A DNA stretch of 64,000 nucleotides from Acanthaster planci (Eukaryota; Echinodermata; Asteroidea; Valvatida; Acanthasteridae): positions 723,133-787,132 of the forward strand of contig NW_019091488.1 of the NCBI RefSeq assembly GCF_001949145.1, in the 5' to 3' direction. This document shows, in pieces, positions 47,836 through 59,000 of the stretch (positions are counted from its first letter, which is position 1; every line of letters begins with the position of its first letter). The position numbers and the translations under genes are program-made. A model generated the notes under the pieces. That model saw nothing but the letters and a program-made list of their open reading frames with translations, was not told the origin of the DNA and ran no database searches.

Positions 47836-48201
47836 GGGTATGTACCAGGGATACGGAACAAACTCCTAGTGCATTTCAGAAGCATCGGTGATTAAGGAAG
47901 TTTTAAGAAGCAACTTAAGACATTTCATTCTAGGAGATATTATTCTTAATGTTTTATGTTGATTAGTTAATTAGTTATTTGAATTTAATGTGAATGTGGA
48001 AAGAATTGAATAATGTGATTGTGAATTGAATTGAATAGGTTTTTTTGAAAGTTAATTTTTGTAAAGTATTATTCTGTATGCTTAAAGTTTATATTCATTA
48101 ATTGTCATTTGGTTTTATCAACATGCTTGTGATTCTCTTGTAAAACATTTTGAGATTTTTAAGGCAAGATGCTATGTCAAGAATAAATTCTTCTTATTAT
48201 T
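47836..48201 (+). mobile_element. C-terminus and 3' tail of a non-LTR retrotransposon (decayed)
   Basis: The plus strand reads YVPGIRNKLLVHFRSIGD, a stop, then GSFKKQLKTFHSRR. This is the familiar end of LINE reverse transcriptase proteins (G-x-R-x-WN-x-LP ... SF-KK-LK-x-x-L), with the Trp lost and a stop inserted. It is followed by an AT-rich tail, then TAAAACATTTTGAGATTTTTAAGGC, AAGAATAAATTC and TTATTATTA, the common CR1/RTE-like 3' signature with a short TTA microsatellite. The copy is dead and 5'-truncated. Clade assignment needs a database comparison. Confidence 0.7.
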
Positions 48202-49384
48202 AAAACAAAGCACAGACAAGGAACATTAAAGTACATGTTGGTGTCTCCATAAAAACCAGTAATTGATTGAACCAAAGAACGATTACAAAGGCAAGTCAGA
48301 AGTTGCCAAAGCCACTGTGAGTTAAAAGCCTTTCCTGCAAAATGTATTTCAGTATTAAGCCATTACACTGAACCCTTTTTACTCACATAATTGCATCCAA
48401 AAACTGGCAAACTGCACAATACTGGTACATGTGCTTTGCACATAATGGCAAAGTTCCAGAGACCAGTCACGTGTGACATTAATAATATTGCCCATTCTAA
48501 TCCACAGCACAAGTTCGGTAAACCTCAGAACAGTAACACATCTGCATGGGTATTTCAAAGGGCCAAGTTCTACTCCATGGAAAACAAGCATACCGGTAAT
48601 TTGCTACTCAGACTTATGATCAAGGCTTATAGGCTCAGCACTGTTCCTTGGTATGAATACTCCGGAGGTTAACAACACACAAGTCCTTGTCTCCAGATGT
48701 AAAAATGACAAGTCCTACATGTACATATGGAAGACTTACATGTAGGTATCAAAACAATTGTCCAGGCTAATAGGAACATCCCTCAAGCTATTACTGGTGC
48801 AGCCAAGTGGAATTAAAAGATGTGGCTTTCAGGGAAACCCAACTTCCTTCCTGTTTCAGCATCTCTGTGCTGATAACACGGAAATGAAAATACATGTATA
48901 CATGTATAAATGAGTACCTTGGAGCAAGCAGAGCTACATGTAAATATATACTGGTAGGGCCAGTGACAGTCTGCTGATGGGATTTCCTGCCTTTTCCATA
49001 GGTTAATCTGATCGTGAGGGGATTTCTGGGAATGTTAATAATACACTCGCAAGGAAAAAACATCGAACTCCTTCTGTGTGAGTCAAGCATGAATATCTCA
49101 CTGCATCACATGACTCTGGGAACACCAACACGTTTTACCGGCTGTACATCATGTATAATTCATACAGAATTCATAGCCGCAACTATGATGACAAGTGAAA
49201 CACTCAAACAGCATATTCTGGCCTAATGAAAACCGTGGCCATACTATGACAGTCCAAAAATAAGCCAGTCCTAAAAAAGGCCAGTCCATGCAATGACATG
49301 AATAACACTACTGTTAAGTAATTTATGTTGTTTTCCATTTCCTATTTAACCAGTTGGAGAGCCCCTCCACGTGGTTCATGTATG

Positions 49385-49521
49385 TTTCTTTTGGGTAATC
49401 CAGAGGGAGCTGGATTACCCAAAAGACAAGTGTCCCACATCTCATTCTGAATCAGAATTTGGGAGTAGAGGATAACTTTAGCAGAACTCGACTCAGAGAG
49501 AGCTGGATTACCCAAAAGAAA
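49385..49521. repeat. hairpin repeat with a duplicated right arm
   Basis: CTTTTGGGTAATCCAG (49,388-49,403), six bases, CTGGATTACCCAAAAG (49,410-49,425) is a perfect 16-bp hairpin. A second right arm, CTGGATTACCCAAAAGAAA, lies at 49,503-49,521 and pairs over 19 bases with the same left arm. The two right arms are 93 bases apart and are followed by similar GTG-CCACA sequence, so a unit was duplicated in tandem. The sequence resembles the terminal inverted repeat of a small DNA transposon. Confidence 0.8.
49443..49495. repeat. copy A of a duplicated segment, partner at 49,951-50,012
   Basis: Shares ATTCTGAATCAGAATTTGGG, AGTAGAGGATAACTTTAG and GCAGAACTCGACTCA with copy B, which has an extra TTTTTAAAA. 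Copy B ends inside the splice donor of the 50.0 kb exon. Copy A has GACTCAG where the donor would need GACTCAC. Confidence 0.9.
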
Positions 49522-49950
49522 TGTGCCACAAATGTTTAAATGTATCCATGTATTTTGAAAGTCTTTGAATGTAGATGTATGGATCCGAAAAATGAAATAC
49601 ATGTAAATGAAATGAAATAATCACTGCACAGACTAGTACCAGTAGTGGTTCTATCTACAAATGGACATGATGGAGGAGGGAAAAGCAACAGTTACAGCAG
49701 TACAGGCTATACTAGACCCCTAAACAGGGCCAGACGTGTACTCTGAGTGACAGTATATGACTCTTACGAGTATACGTCAGGCCCTGGGTTTATGGCTACA
49801 CCTGAAACAATTTGAATAGCTAAATAGAGGGGTCAATTACTTAGGCAAATTGTAGGCTACACGCACTTGTATTAAACCTTAAGCATGTTAAGAGATGTGG
49901 GACACTAGTCCTGCTAGTGCTATTAATAGGTATGAAATAGCCAGCATTAC

Positions 49951-50012
49951 ATTCTGAATCAGAATTTGGGAGTAGAGGATAACTTTAGTTTTTAAAAGCA
50001 GAACTCGACTCA
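49951..50012. repeat. copy B, abutting and overlapping the splice donor
   Basis: See copy A. Read on the minus strand, the donor GTGAGTCGAGTTCTGC at the exon boundary is the beginning of this repeat, so the intron start is made of repeat sequence. Confidence 0.85.
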
Positions 50013-50013
50013 C

Positions 50014-50235
50014 CGGTGGACTCAGGGGCATATCTGACTCCCTACCCAAGGCACTTTCCCAGTCAGAGAAGGAGTGCATCCGCCTGGGTTGGGATGGCTG
50101 GGAGATCTGAATGCTGCTCACGTCGGCAAACCGCACCGTGCTGCTCTTGTTACGCCGTGGCCAGCGCCGGTCCAGGGACTTGGAGCGCTTGGTTGGCTTC
50201 TTGGACATGACTAGAATACTGTCTTTGGCCATCAT
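50014..50235 (-). CDS. first coding exon of the RhoGEF-like gene, basic Ser/Arg-rich N-terminus
   Basis: From the ATG at 50,235 the minus strand is open for 74 codons to a consensus donor CCG|GTGAGT, phase 0. The start is favoured because an in-frame TAA lies upstream with no ATG between. A second Met at 50,208 (MSKKPTKRSKSLDRRW) is an alternative. The peptide continues PRRNKSSTVRFADVSS, IQISQPSQPRRMHSF, SDWESALGRESDMPL, SPP. It is basic and Ser-rich, with RSKSLD and RRMHSFSD patterns that fit basophilic kinase or 14-3-3 sites. GC content and codon use are strongly coding. No globular domain is visible, as is common at the N-terminus of multi-domain exchange factors. Linking it to the DH-like exons 28 kb away rests on strand, phase and codon style only; it could be a separate gene. 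Confidence 0.65.
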
Positions 50236-50690
50236 AGGAGAATTTGCCGATATGGTACTGGTAAGTGACACTGTTGATGTTCTTTAATGTTCACAAGACC
50301 GAATGAACAAACTAGAAATCTGGTTGGTGCTGAGCAAGTTGGTAAGTCGCTGTCAGTTGGGGAAGGGATCATCTGATCAACATCAACTGCAAAGTTCTTA
50401 TCCTTTTTATCTCAGTGCACAGGCAGTCGTGGCACTTTACAGTGTATCAAGTAGCAAGTTCTCTTCAGCTTGTGTCAGCTTTTGAGTCATCAGAAGCAGG
50501 AGTTCCAATCTAATCATGGCAGCAGTGTGGTGCCTCTGCTGTGTCTTTTTGTTTAATCTTGAGACTCCAGTTGTTATCTCTGCACAAGTGGATGGCTTTC
50601 CTCCTTGAGAACATCAAGCTGCTCTCTGCTGCTTCATCACTGTCAGATTGCAATTCCGACAGGAAACAGAACTATAAACTCTGACTGAAC
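50236..50690 (-). promoter_or_regulatory. putative 5' leader and start-site region
   Basis: Upstream of the ATG the minus strand has mixed, purine-rich sequence (for example CAGCAGAGAGCAGC and CAAGGAGGAAAGCC) that looks like an untranslated leader, with stops in all frames. GTTGTGTTCAGTCAGAG near 50,690-50,675 contains an initiator-like TCAGTC. A leader of about 450 bases is possible. A CCAAT motif (GACCAATGG) lies at about 51.10 kb and a GGGCGGAGC box at about 51.43 kb on the same strand, further upstream. All of this is positional inference. Confidence 0.3.
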
Positions 50691-52845
50691 ACAACATCGA
50701 AACTCTGCACACAGAGATTCCTGGCAAAGGAAACCCCAAACTTTCACAGACAACTCATGAGAAAAACTTAAGTTGCTTGTCCAAATGCTAAGCTGCACAC
50801 TCTGCCAACATGCACATAACACTTACTCATCCTGTCTCTGACATGTCTGTCGAGGACTATCAAAGCCAGCAATGTTGCCCTGCCACTGGCCAACAGAAAG
50901 TATGGCAACTCCTTTGCATGAATGAGTTTTCAAATAAACCCGGCCCACTAGCTCAGCACCTTGTGGTTGACTTGACAAGGACATGCAGGTCAGGACATAA
51001 ACAGTGGTGTGACATCCTTCCTGGATGGCCTCCTCACGGACCCTGTCCAGATGCCCTGTTGCTGGATGCTCCTTACCAACAGCACAGGCAGACTAGCCTC
51101 CATTGGTCATCTTCACATTCAAAGTGTACCTTGTGTTTTGACATCACTCCCTTGTTATCAGTAAAAAGAGACTGATGAATGCAGCAGGGTTCAATGTACA
51201 CACCTCTTACAAGAAAGGCTGGCTCTCACACTGAACACACACTGATAAAATGACCCAATTCACTTTGCAATTTGCTCCAGATTTCACTGTCCAGCAAGTA
51301 TCTACAACTTCACTCACCATCTGTGCCAATGGTACTGCTTCTGTCTCATGTCTGATGTTTACAACCCTCAGCTGGGAATGTATCATTCCAAAAGTCAATC
51401 CATACATCACTACAAGCCATGCTGGTAGCTCCGCCCACTGGGCTGTACCATTTGCAAGTGGGGAAAGCTCAATGTTGGAAGAAGCCTGATGGGGAGGAGA
51501 GGTTGTGGCCAACAAAGATCAGGAATTTAGGTTGCCTAAAGGGATTCCCTTTCTTACTCTAAGGGAACAGAACAGTAATGAAAGAATTCAGAAATGTAAC
51601 TTGAGGTTAATGTGAAGAGTCAAGGGAAATGGCTGATCAAAATTGAACCAAAAGACCCCCTCCCCACAAAAAATAAAACACAAATTGAAAAAAAAATGTG
51701 GATCCCAGCTCTACGGTATTAAGTTTTTCAAACCATGTTCAAACAAACCGAAACAGAATTTATCTGCAATTAACTAGGGAATTTCCTGAAGTATTGATCA
51801 TACAGTTGAGAAATTAAAAAAATAATAAATTAAGAAATACCAAGAGTACCGTTTCACTTTCATTTCACATTATTTTGCAGGTTCATTACTGGTTTATATG
51901 CTTTCACAAGGCAAAAACTGCTGCTTTCCTATCCTATCAACAGCAAAGCAGGAAGTCCAGCATCCTGTATTACAGGGTGGAAATGATTATTACATTCTTA
52001 ATGCCAGGACCTAATTGATCATTGACATCTCGCTTCAAGGTCAAGTCTGGCACATTCAGTGTGACATCCTGAGTAGTAAGAAATAAAAAATGGAAGGTGG
52101 TGCCTTGGCAGTTGGAAGGCCAGTTTAATCTTCCCTATTAAATCTTCTAGAGTGTGAAGGAAGACAAACACAATGTACATGTAAATGTGCATGTATGCCT
52201 ACACATACAGGATACATGTGCAGGCAACAGGATAGAAAACTGGATCTTATAGTTTGAGTTTCATCCGGCCTTACAACTTGTATATTAGCTGTAGGCCTAT
52301 ATTGCTTTTTGTCAGGAAAACAGTCTTTTGGTTGTTGTTCAGTATGGCTAGATTTGAACTGCATCTTGACATGACACTCTGAATTCCTTTCTTGCATTAC
52401 CTTTAATAATATGCTTTAATTCTATCCAGTTTGAAATTTTGAAGAGTTTACACACAAGGGCATAAGGGCATGTTCACTTGATTAAGTTCCAAGAAATTGT
52501 TTCTTCGCAATGGTACCATACGTCCTTACTTTCACATTTGGTCCACTTTGTCCAACAGACCTCCCAGAATTATCCATGAAAGACACCGAAAATAATGTCA
52601 AGTGCACATGCCAACTTGTAGCCTACAGGTTACACAGGGATTAACTTACAGCAAAGTCAGGAATTTTAAGTTCTGGACAGGCAGTCCCAGATCATCTGAC
52701 CATCACTGACCTGTGGTCTGAGCAAGGTCCAGGGCTGGTCTGGCCCAATATCTCAGGGGTATTTGTAAATCAAAGACTTAAGTGGTCACTAAATGGCCAG
52801 TCTGGTGATTGAGGGTCAATGTTTGGGTCAATGTTTGCTTTACAG

Positions 52846-53015
52846 GGGAACAGAAATTTATGGCCAAAATGAGAGCAACTTTGGAGGATGTTTTTAGAGA
52901 CTCACAGCAAGGTTGTACAATGTATAACTGGAACAGTGAGGACAAAAGCCAGATACTGACCAGCTCTCCTTGCAGTGCTGAGTCCAGGGAAAGATCAAGG
53001 ATTTTCTGGTGTTAA
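52846..53015 (+). CDS. candidate plus-strand exon
   Basis: After the acceptor TTTGCTTTACAG, and with two bases carried in, the plus strand reads GEQKFMAKMRATLEDVFRD, SQQGCTMYNWNSEDKSQ and so on to a TAA at 53,013. The peptide looks natural and one frame only is open, but there is no partner exon, no polyadenylation signal I can point to, and no family match. It may be a terminal exon of an unseen gene or a chance open stretch. Confidence 0.22.
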
Positions 53016-56000
53016 TTCCCAGAATCAGTTCTTGTCCCTGACTTTAAGTGGCAGGCCATGTGTTCTACAACAATAATATTTACAATTAAATACACAATAT
53101 TTCTTCCTCAGTCAGGTATATGTAAAGTTAGGGAAATGTACACTTCCCTTCAGTGTCATCAAGTCCCTCTTCCAAATTTTCTTGACAGCCAGTTATTTAC
53201 CTTTACATGTATGTAAATGCACATGTATCCAGAATGTATCCCGAGTTTCCAAAGAGTACAAGAAACATCCCAAGTAATAAGAATAATTTCAAAAGTTAGA
53301 AATAAAAAGTTATTTTAGGCTATCATCGAGTGGAACCTCTTTAATTTAGATGAGGTTTGAAACAAACAGGGAGCTTGCCATCTGTGATTAACTTTAATCC
53401 TGAAAGAGCAAGGATGAGGGCAGATTCTCGGACATATTTTCCAATATCCCCGCAGTGCATTTTTTTCACAAGCCAAGCCTTTAGGAGTTTGTTCCAATAT
53501 TATAACTCTTGGCGGTTGTTTTGACGCCAAGTTTGTGAAAAATGAACACACACATGTACCATTCTCGCACTGTGCCAAGATTTCTAAGACACAAGTACCG
53601 TATGTAGACCTACATGTACATTGTACATGTACTTTTCCACTGCTGCTCAATGCACAGAGGCTGGCAAGAGTGTGGCCTTGAATGCCAAATGATGATCATA
53701 ACAAAACCATATGTCAGACTGAGTTGAAATTCCACATTTGTATTGAAAGTGAGGACAGTGGAGATTTTAGGGGAGGACAGATTCAACCCTACCCGTCTGA
53801 AATGATCCAAAAAAGCCCAGCTCTTGAAGGGTTAAGGTATTGTCTGCTCCAGTACACAGGAAAAGTCTTAAAGCTGAGTGGATCACCATTATGGAACATG
53901 TACATGTATTCCTACAGCTCCAACCAGATTTTTGCACAGCATTATCAAGAACCACCAGCACATACCAGGTGTAAATGAAATCTAGAGCTGCCATCTACAT
54001 GTACTGGTGATTCACCATCTCTCGGTACTACAAATTACAGAATGTTTTCCCTGGAAGCACATCGAGTTGAAAGGTCTTGGAAATTCAGGCTAACATTGAC
54101 TGAATATACCGGTACCAATATTTTCGGTTCTGGGAGATCAAAAAGAAGCGTACTCCAACTACGGGCATCTAGGGAAAACTCTCAAAAGTTCTATTCTCCA
54201 AATTTCTTCCTCTGATTTTACTCACTTAAAAGTTACATGTAATTCTCCACAAACATTTGGGTGGGGTGACTATTAAGTAAATGAATGTACAAGTCTCCTG
54301 TCTCCCTTTGAATACTGTTCATGTATACAGTATTACAGATTACACATCCTACACTTTTTAGGAACCACATCCTTCACAACAGTCACATGGTCCATAAAAC
54401 AGACAATAATTGAATTTGTCCACTCGTTTCTGAAATGGAAGCCCTGGCTGGGTTGCCAGTCTGCCTCTGGCATTGTCTTTAAGGAAACATTACCAAGTGG
54501 TCTCTGGAGTCAGCAGTAAGCTTGAGTTTCTTGTCAAGCCTCCTTAACGATTTTCCTGTCCACATTGCCAATCTGTTTTATTGTTGAGCAGGCAGTAAGT
54601 TCAGTCCAGGTCAAGAGTTCAAACTTCATAGAGGGATATTTTGTTCAGGGTCAGGAATGCCCAGGGTAAAATTTAATAAGAAAGTTTCTACACACAGTAA
54701 TTGTAAATGAGTTGACCCACTGTGGGTTTCTTGACATTTAACAGATATGAAAAGCTTTGATTATTAATTTTATGGATGAGTTTTCTCAGAAATTGTGGAA
54801 ATGACAAGAGTTTAGAGATGGGCCCAGCATATATGAAAAGGGGGAGTGAAAATTGAAATGAAACCCAAGCAGAATATCAAGGGCATGTGTTTCTGCTAAA
54901 ATGGGCAAAATAAGCCAAAAGGAAGAAAAAAGAGAAGACATGCCTCTCAAAACAAACACACTAAACAAAACTAAAACGACTTAAACATTAGAAAATTGTG
55001 GAAAATAGGGAGGAGGCACATTGTATACCTGCTGTTCCGCTATCTGGTTCAGCTGGTGAAATTCTTATTTGCTGAAGGGTTCAAGTTACCATAAAATTCT
55101 ATTGGCCTGAATGTTAACCCTAACTCCCTAGGGTGTGTGCAAAATCATATTAAAATTGGAGGATTCAGGGCTGTTAGGGTTCTACTCTCAGCAAAGTGGC
55201 ATTATTGGCCACAATACCTCAATATGAAATTCTACATTGTGCACACAAGCAGTTAAATCTGGTGGACTTTACTGGATGTAGCTGTTTAACAGCTATATCA
55301 AAGTGCCCACTTTGCTGTATTTCTTGGTGTTCTTTTTTTAAGGAATGTTAGCAACATGAAAACTCTAAAATGATGAATTAATGTATTTGCACAACACGAA
55401 ATCAAGGTTCGTTTCCAGTGATTCATGACAGGCTCTCCCCCATCACTGCAGGGTTCTTGTTTTGACAGTGTCACTTGATTCAGGGCAAGGGAGTGTACTG
55501 ACAAAAGTTAACACAGCCAGCCAAATACTGGATCATATCTTCAAGTCTCGGATGATACAATGGTGCTGGAGTGCATTGCTTGGCCATTGGGTGGTGCTGG
55601 GTTCTGTCCTTCGTAGAAGGCATGTTCAGGGAACAAAATGAGTTACCTGAATGTGGGAGTGTCATACATGTACATGTTGTAGTTAATTGATAACAGTTGT
55701 GTCTTGACTTTCACACTGTCTTTCTCAAGCTGATTTTGAAGCTTGAGAATATAACTGAAAAGTAAATAGGACTTACATGTACATGTAAACAGGCTGGTCT
55801 CTATACCGGTAGCACACAACCAGCATTGAAGAAGACGGGGCATTTGGCAAATGGTAGCGATATGCGGCTTGGAAGCTTACGGGTTTGGAGAGCAGTATGC
55901 ATATTTTTCAACTTGTTGAATTTTTTGGATTGATGAAAAATTTGAAACTTGTGTTTCCGTCGTGATGGTAGTGAATACTGAAAAAAGAGGGATCAATTCG

Positions 56001-59000
56001 AATTCTGTGTCAAAATCACCAATTTAGGCTCTCATTACAGAGAAGTATCCTGAGTACACCTACAATGTAGTTAGCAATACTGGCTGATTCTAAATCAGTT
56101 CAACCAGTCAAATGCATTCAAAGGCTTCTCAAATTTGGTGTACATTTCCTCTTACAAGACGATGACCCCTAACTTGATTGACAGAGGAATGCACCTGTGC
56201 ATTGTTCTCTTCTGTCATTGGACTACATTATGAGAAATTAATAGTTGAATGGAAGAAAACACATATAGGCTTTACATGTTAAGATACAACCTGGTATGCA
56301 TGGGAACATTCTCAGCATGACTAAGCAACTGCATCATTGTAAAGTGATACAAATATGGAATAAACCGATTCGTCAGTGACAAATTCAAAGAAAACAATAT
56401 CTGAAAGCACATGTAGGCCTAGAAAATATCAGATGTGTTTACACATGAAGAAGTGATGTTTTGATAAATGAGTCCAGGCGCAAGACAACTAGAGCTACAC
56501 TGTACATAAGCCCCCAGGCACAGGTGAACGTGATTAATCACCATAATTTGTTTCTTGTCTTCTTTCTGTAAAAGGAATTTACAAAGAGGCCTCTCGTCTC
56601 GTTAGGACATTCTGCTCAAAATGGTGTTCCCTTCTTTGCTTTAACATGTGAGTGATTTGAAATATCAGGGTGGGGGGTGTCATACATGTATGTCTTAAAG
56701 TAATGTAAAATTTGCAGTTTTGCTTTTTGTCATGAGTGACTATAGCACCTGAGTGGACCAGGCCTCACTAGACTGGATTAGTACCTGTAGGTAGTGTACA
56801 TGTACACCTTTGTTTATAGTCATAATTTCACAAGACTGGTTGATCACGGGGTATGATATTCACTGCAACTTACAATCCTTTGACTTGTTTCATGTTTGAG
56901 TCAACTACTTTGTGAAAAATCAAGAAAAACAGTGCGGCATTTTCAACCATCTTGTTATTCTTCTTGTGTAAAATCTATGAATTAAACGGTCTTTATACCC
57001 GGTACATGTAATGTAGTAAGCGAACAACATCTACAGGTTCCCTTTCCCTTAAAAAAGGAGCAATTTTCAATGGCCAGGAGTAATCAGTGAATTTACCCTG
57101 GAGTAATGCGCCTCCTCCTGAACAATGTACAGATATATGCATTGCAGATTCATGAAAAAACTTCATCCAGTCGACTCGTGTCCGTGACACTGAAACGAGT
57201 ATATATGTAATATACCGGTATGATAATAAATGTGCACGTGTGATCATGCTTAATGACCACAGTTTCACTACAGTTTACAATTCAATGAAAGTCTAAACAA
57301 TCCATTCTTAGTTGACTTACTAACAATTGTAAGCAAAGAGGAAATTCTGTCTTGAAACACGGGAGCTTTGACGTGTGGAAATCATACTTTTTGTTGATGA
57401 AAATCCTTTCACCCGGCAGCTCGGAAACAGCCACCATATTTGGACCATACCATTAATGCTCTAGGGAAGATTTTGAATTTGCAAAGTTTTTCTGTAAAAA
57501 AACCCTTTTCTTAAATAACATTTAACTTCATACTGATCCAATTTATTTCCTATTTTACACCTTACACTCAGTTTCCTATAATTCCACTTTACAATGTGTT
57601 TGGTGAATTTGTCAGTATAATTATTTAGCTGCTTTTAGGTTTACCGACTCATTAATGGAGACCCCCATGAACATCTACAAACACTTCACACAAGAAAATT
57701 GGTGCCTGTTGAAGAATGTGATGTGTGAAGTGAAATGAACTCTGATACGATGGCCGACTAACCATCGTCAAAAAAAAGAACAAAATATCTATTTTCTTGA
57801 AAACTACAGCATTCTGGGCGGGAATATTTTACAGACTGTTTGAGGCTTTTATGTACTTTCTTTCAAGTAAGATACTTCAGGATTCTATGGTAGTCCAATT
57901 TGGGGAATTTTGTACACTACTGTACCTTTAAATAGCTGTCATTAAGTATTTATTCTAAAAATAATTACAAACTGGGTCCTTCAATTACAGAGAAAAAAGT
58001 GTTGAAATGGAAATGAGAGTTAAGGGCAAATACCATAAACTAAACAACTTCCAGTCAGGGACAAGTGCCCTTTGTGAGTCAACTTTTTAAGAGAAAAATT
58101 TATTACCAAATGTCCTTCACTGAAAGTGCATTACTGCTGTTGGACATTAAAGTGGATGATGTTTTAACAGAAAAAGACTGTTATTCTAATCACATCCATA
58201 GGTAAGCAGCCACCCATGGAGTGGCCCTGATGAAGCCCATGCCCATCTTGCAGAATAGAAATTGGTAAGTGCAGTTTACCAGCCAGAAAGTCATACGGTA
58301 TTTTTGACTGCTGGTCAACATGTGTATTTCTACTGTATAGACAGCCTGGTTGAAGCATGGTTGAAGGCAGTCTGCAGGCAGATTGCTACCATTTTGGATC
58401 TACCAGGCCAGCCAAGCAAACAAAAACTTGTCCAACCCAGATAACAGATGCACATAACTGTTTAAGATACATGTATGATAAACATCGGAAAAAAGCCCAC
58501 GTTCATGAGAAACACTCAGCTACATGTACATGTACCGGTACAACTAAATGATAGGTACAGTTAACTTTTGTGGTTCAGCAAACAGCAGTAACTGTCCCTC
58601 CAACAAGCCACAAACTGAACTTTACAGAAGGATAACCAATTTTCCTTCAAACCTTGGCAAACTTCTAAGTAAAGTCCTATGCCAGTCAAACCATTAGCAC
58701 GTACTGTAATTGGCCTTGAACTCGGACAGGAGAGCACAATATCAGTATAAAATTAGGCACAGCAATAATTGTACAGCGTACCATGGAGCTCCATGATCAT
58801 ACCAAGGCACAGCAGGCACAGAATTTACCCCTAAAGTTTATAAGTTTACAAACCCTGCCAACACTTGTAGATCCTTGTAGCTTCGCAGTTGAAGCAGGGC
58901 CAGCACTGTGTCCCATGATGGTGATTTACAAGCCCACTAAACAATGTCAAAAGCTTAATAATTTTCTGGTTGGTCAACCTGCCATGCCGGCTTTCTGTAA

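Larger units (their letters stand above)
46647..50013. other. first intron of the minus-strand gene
   Basis: Contains a LINE tail (47.8-48.2 kb), an ACATGTAC cluster (47.27-47.31 kb) and the hairpin repeat with its duplicate (49.4-50.0 kb). No other exon was seen. Confidence 0.55.
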
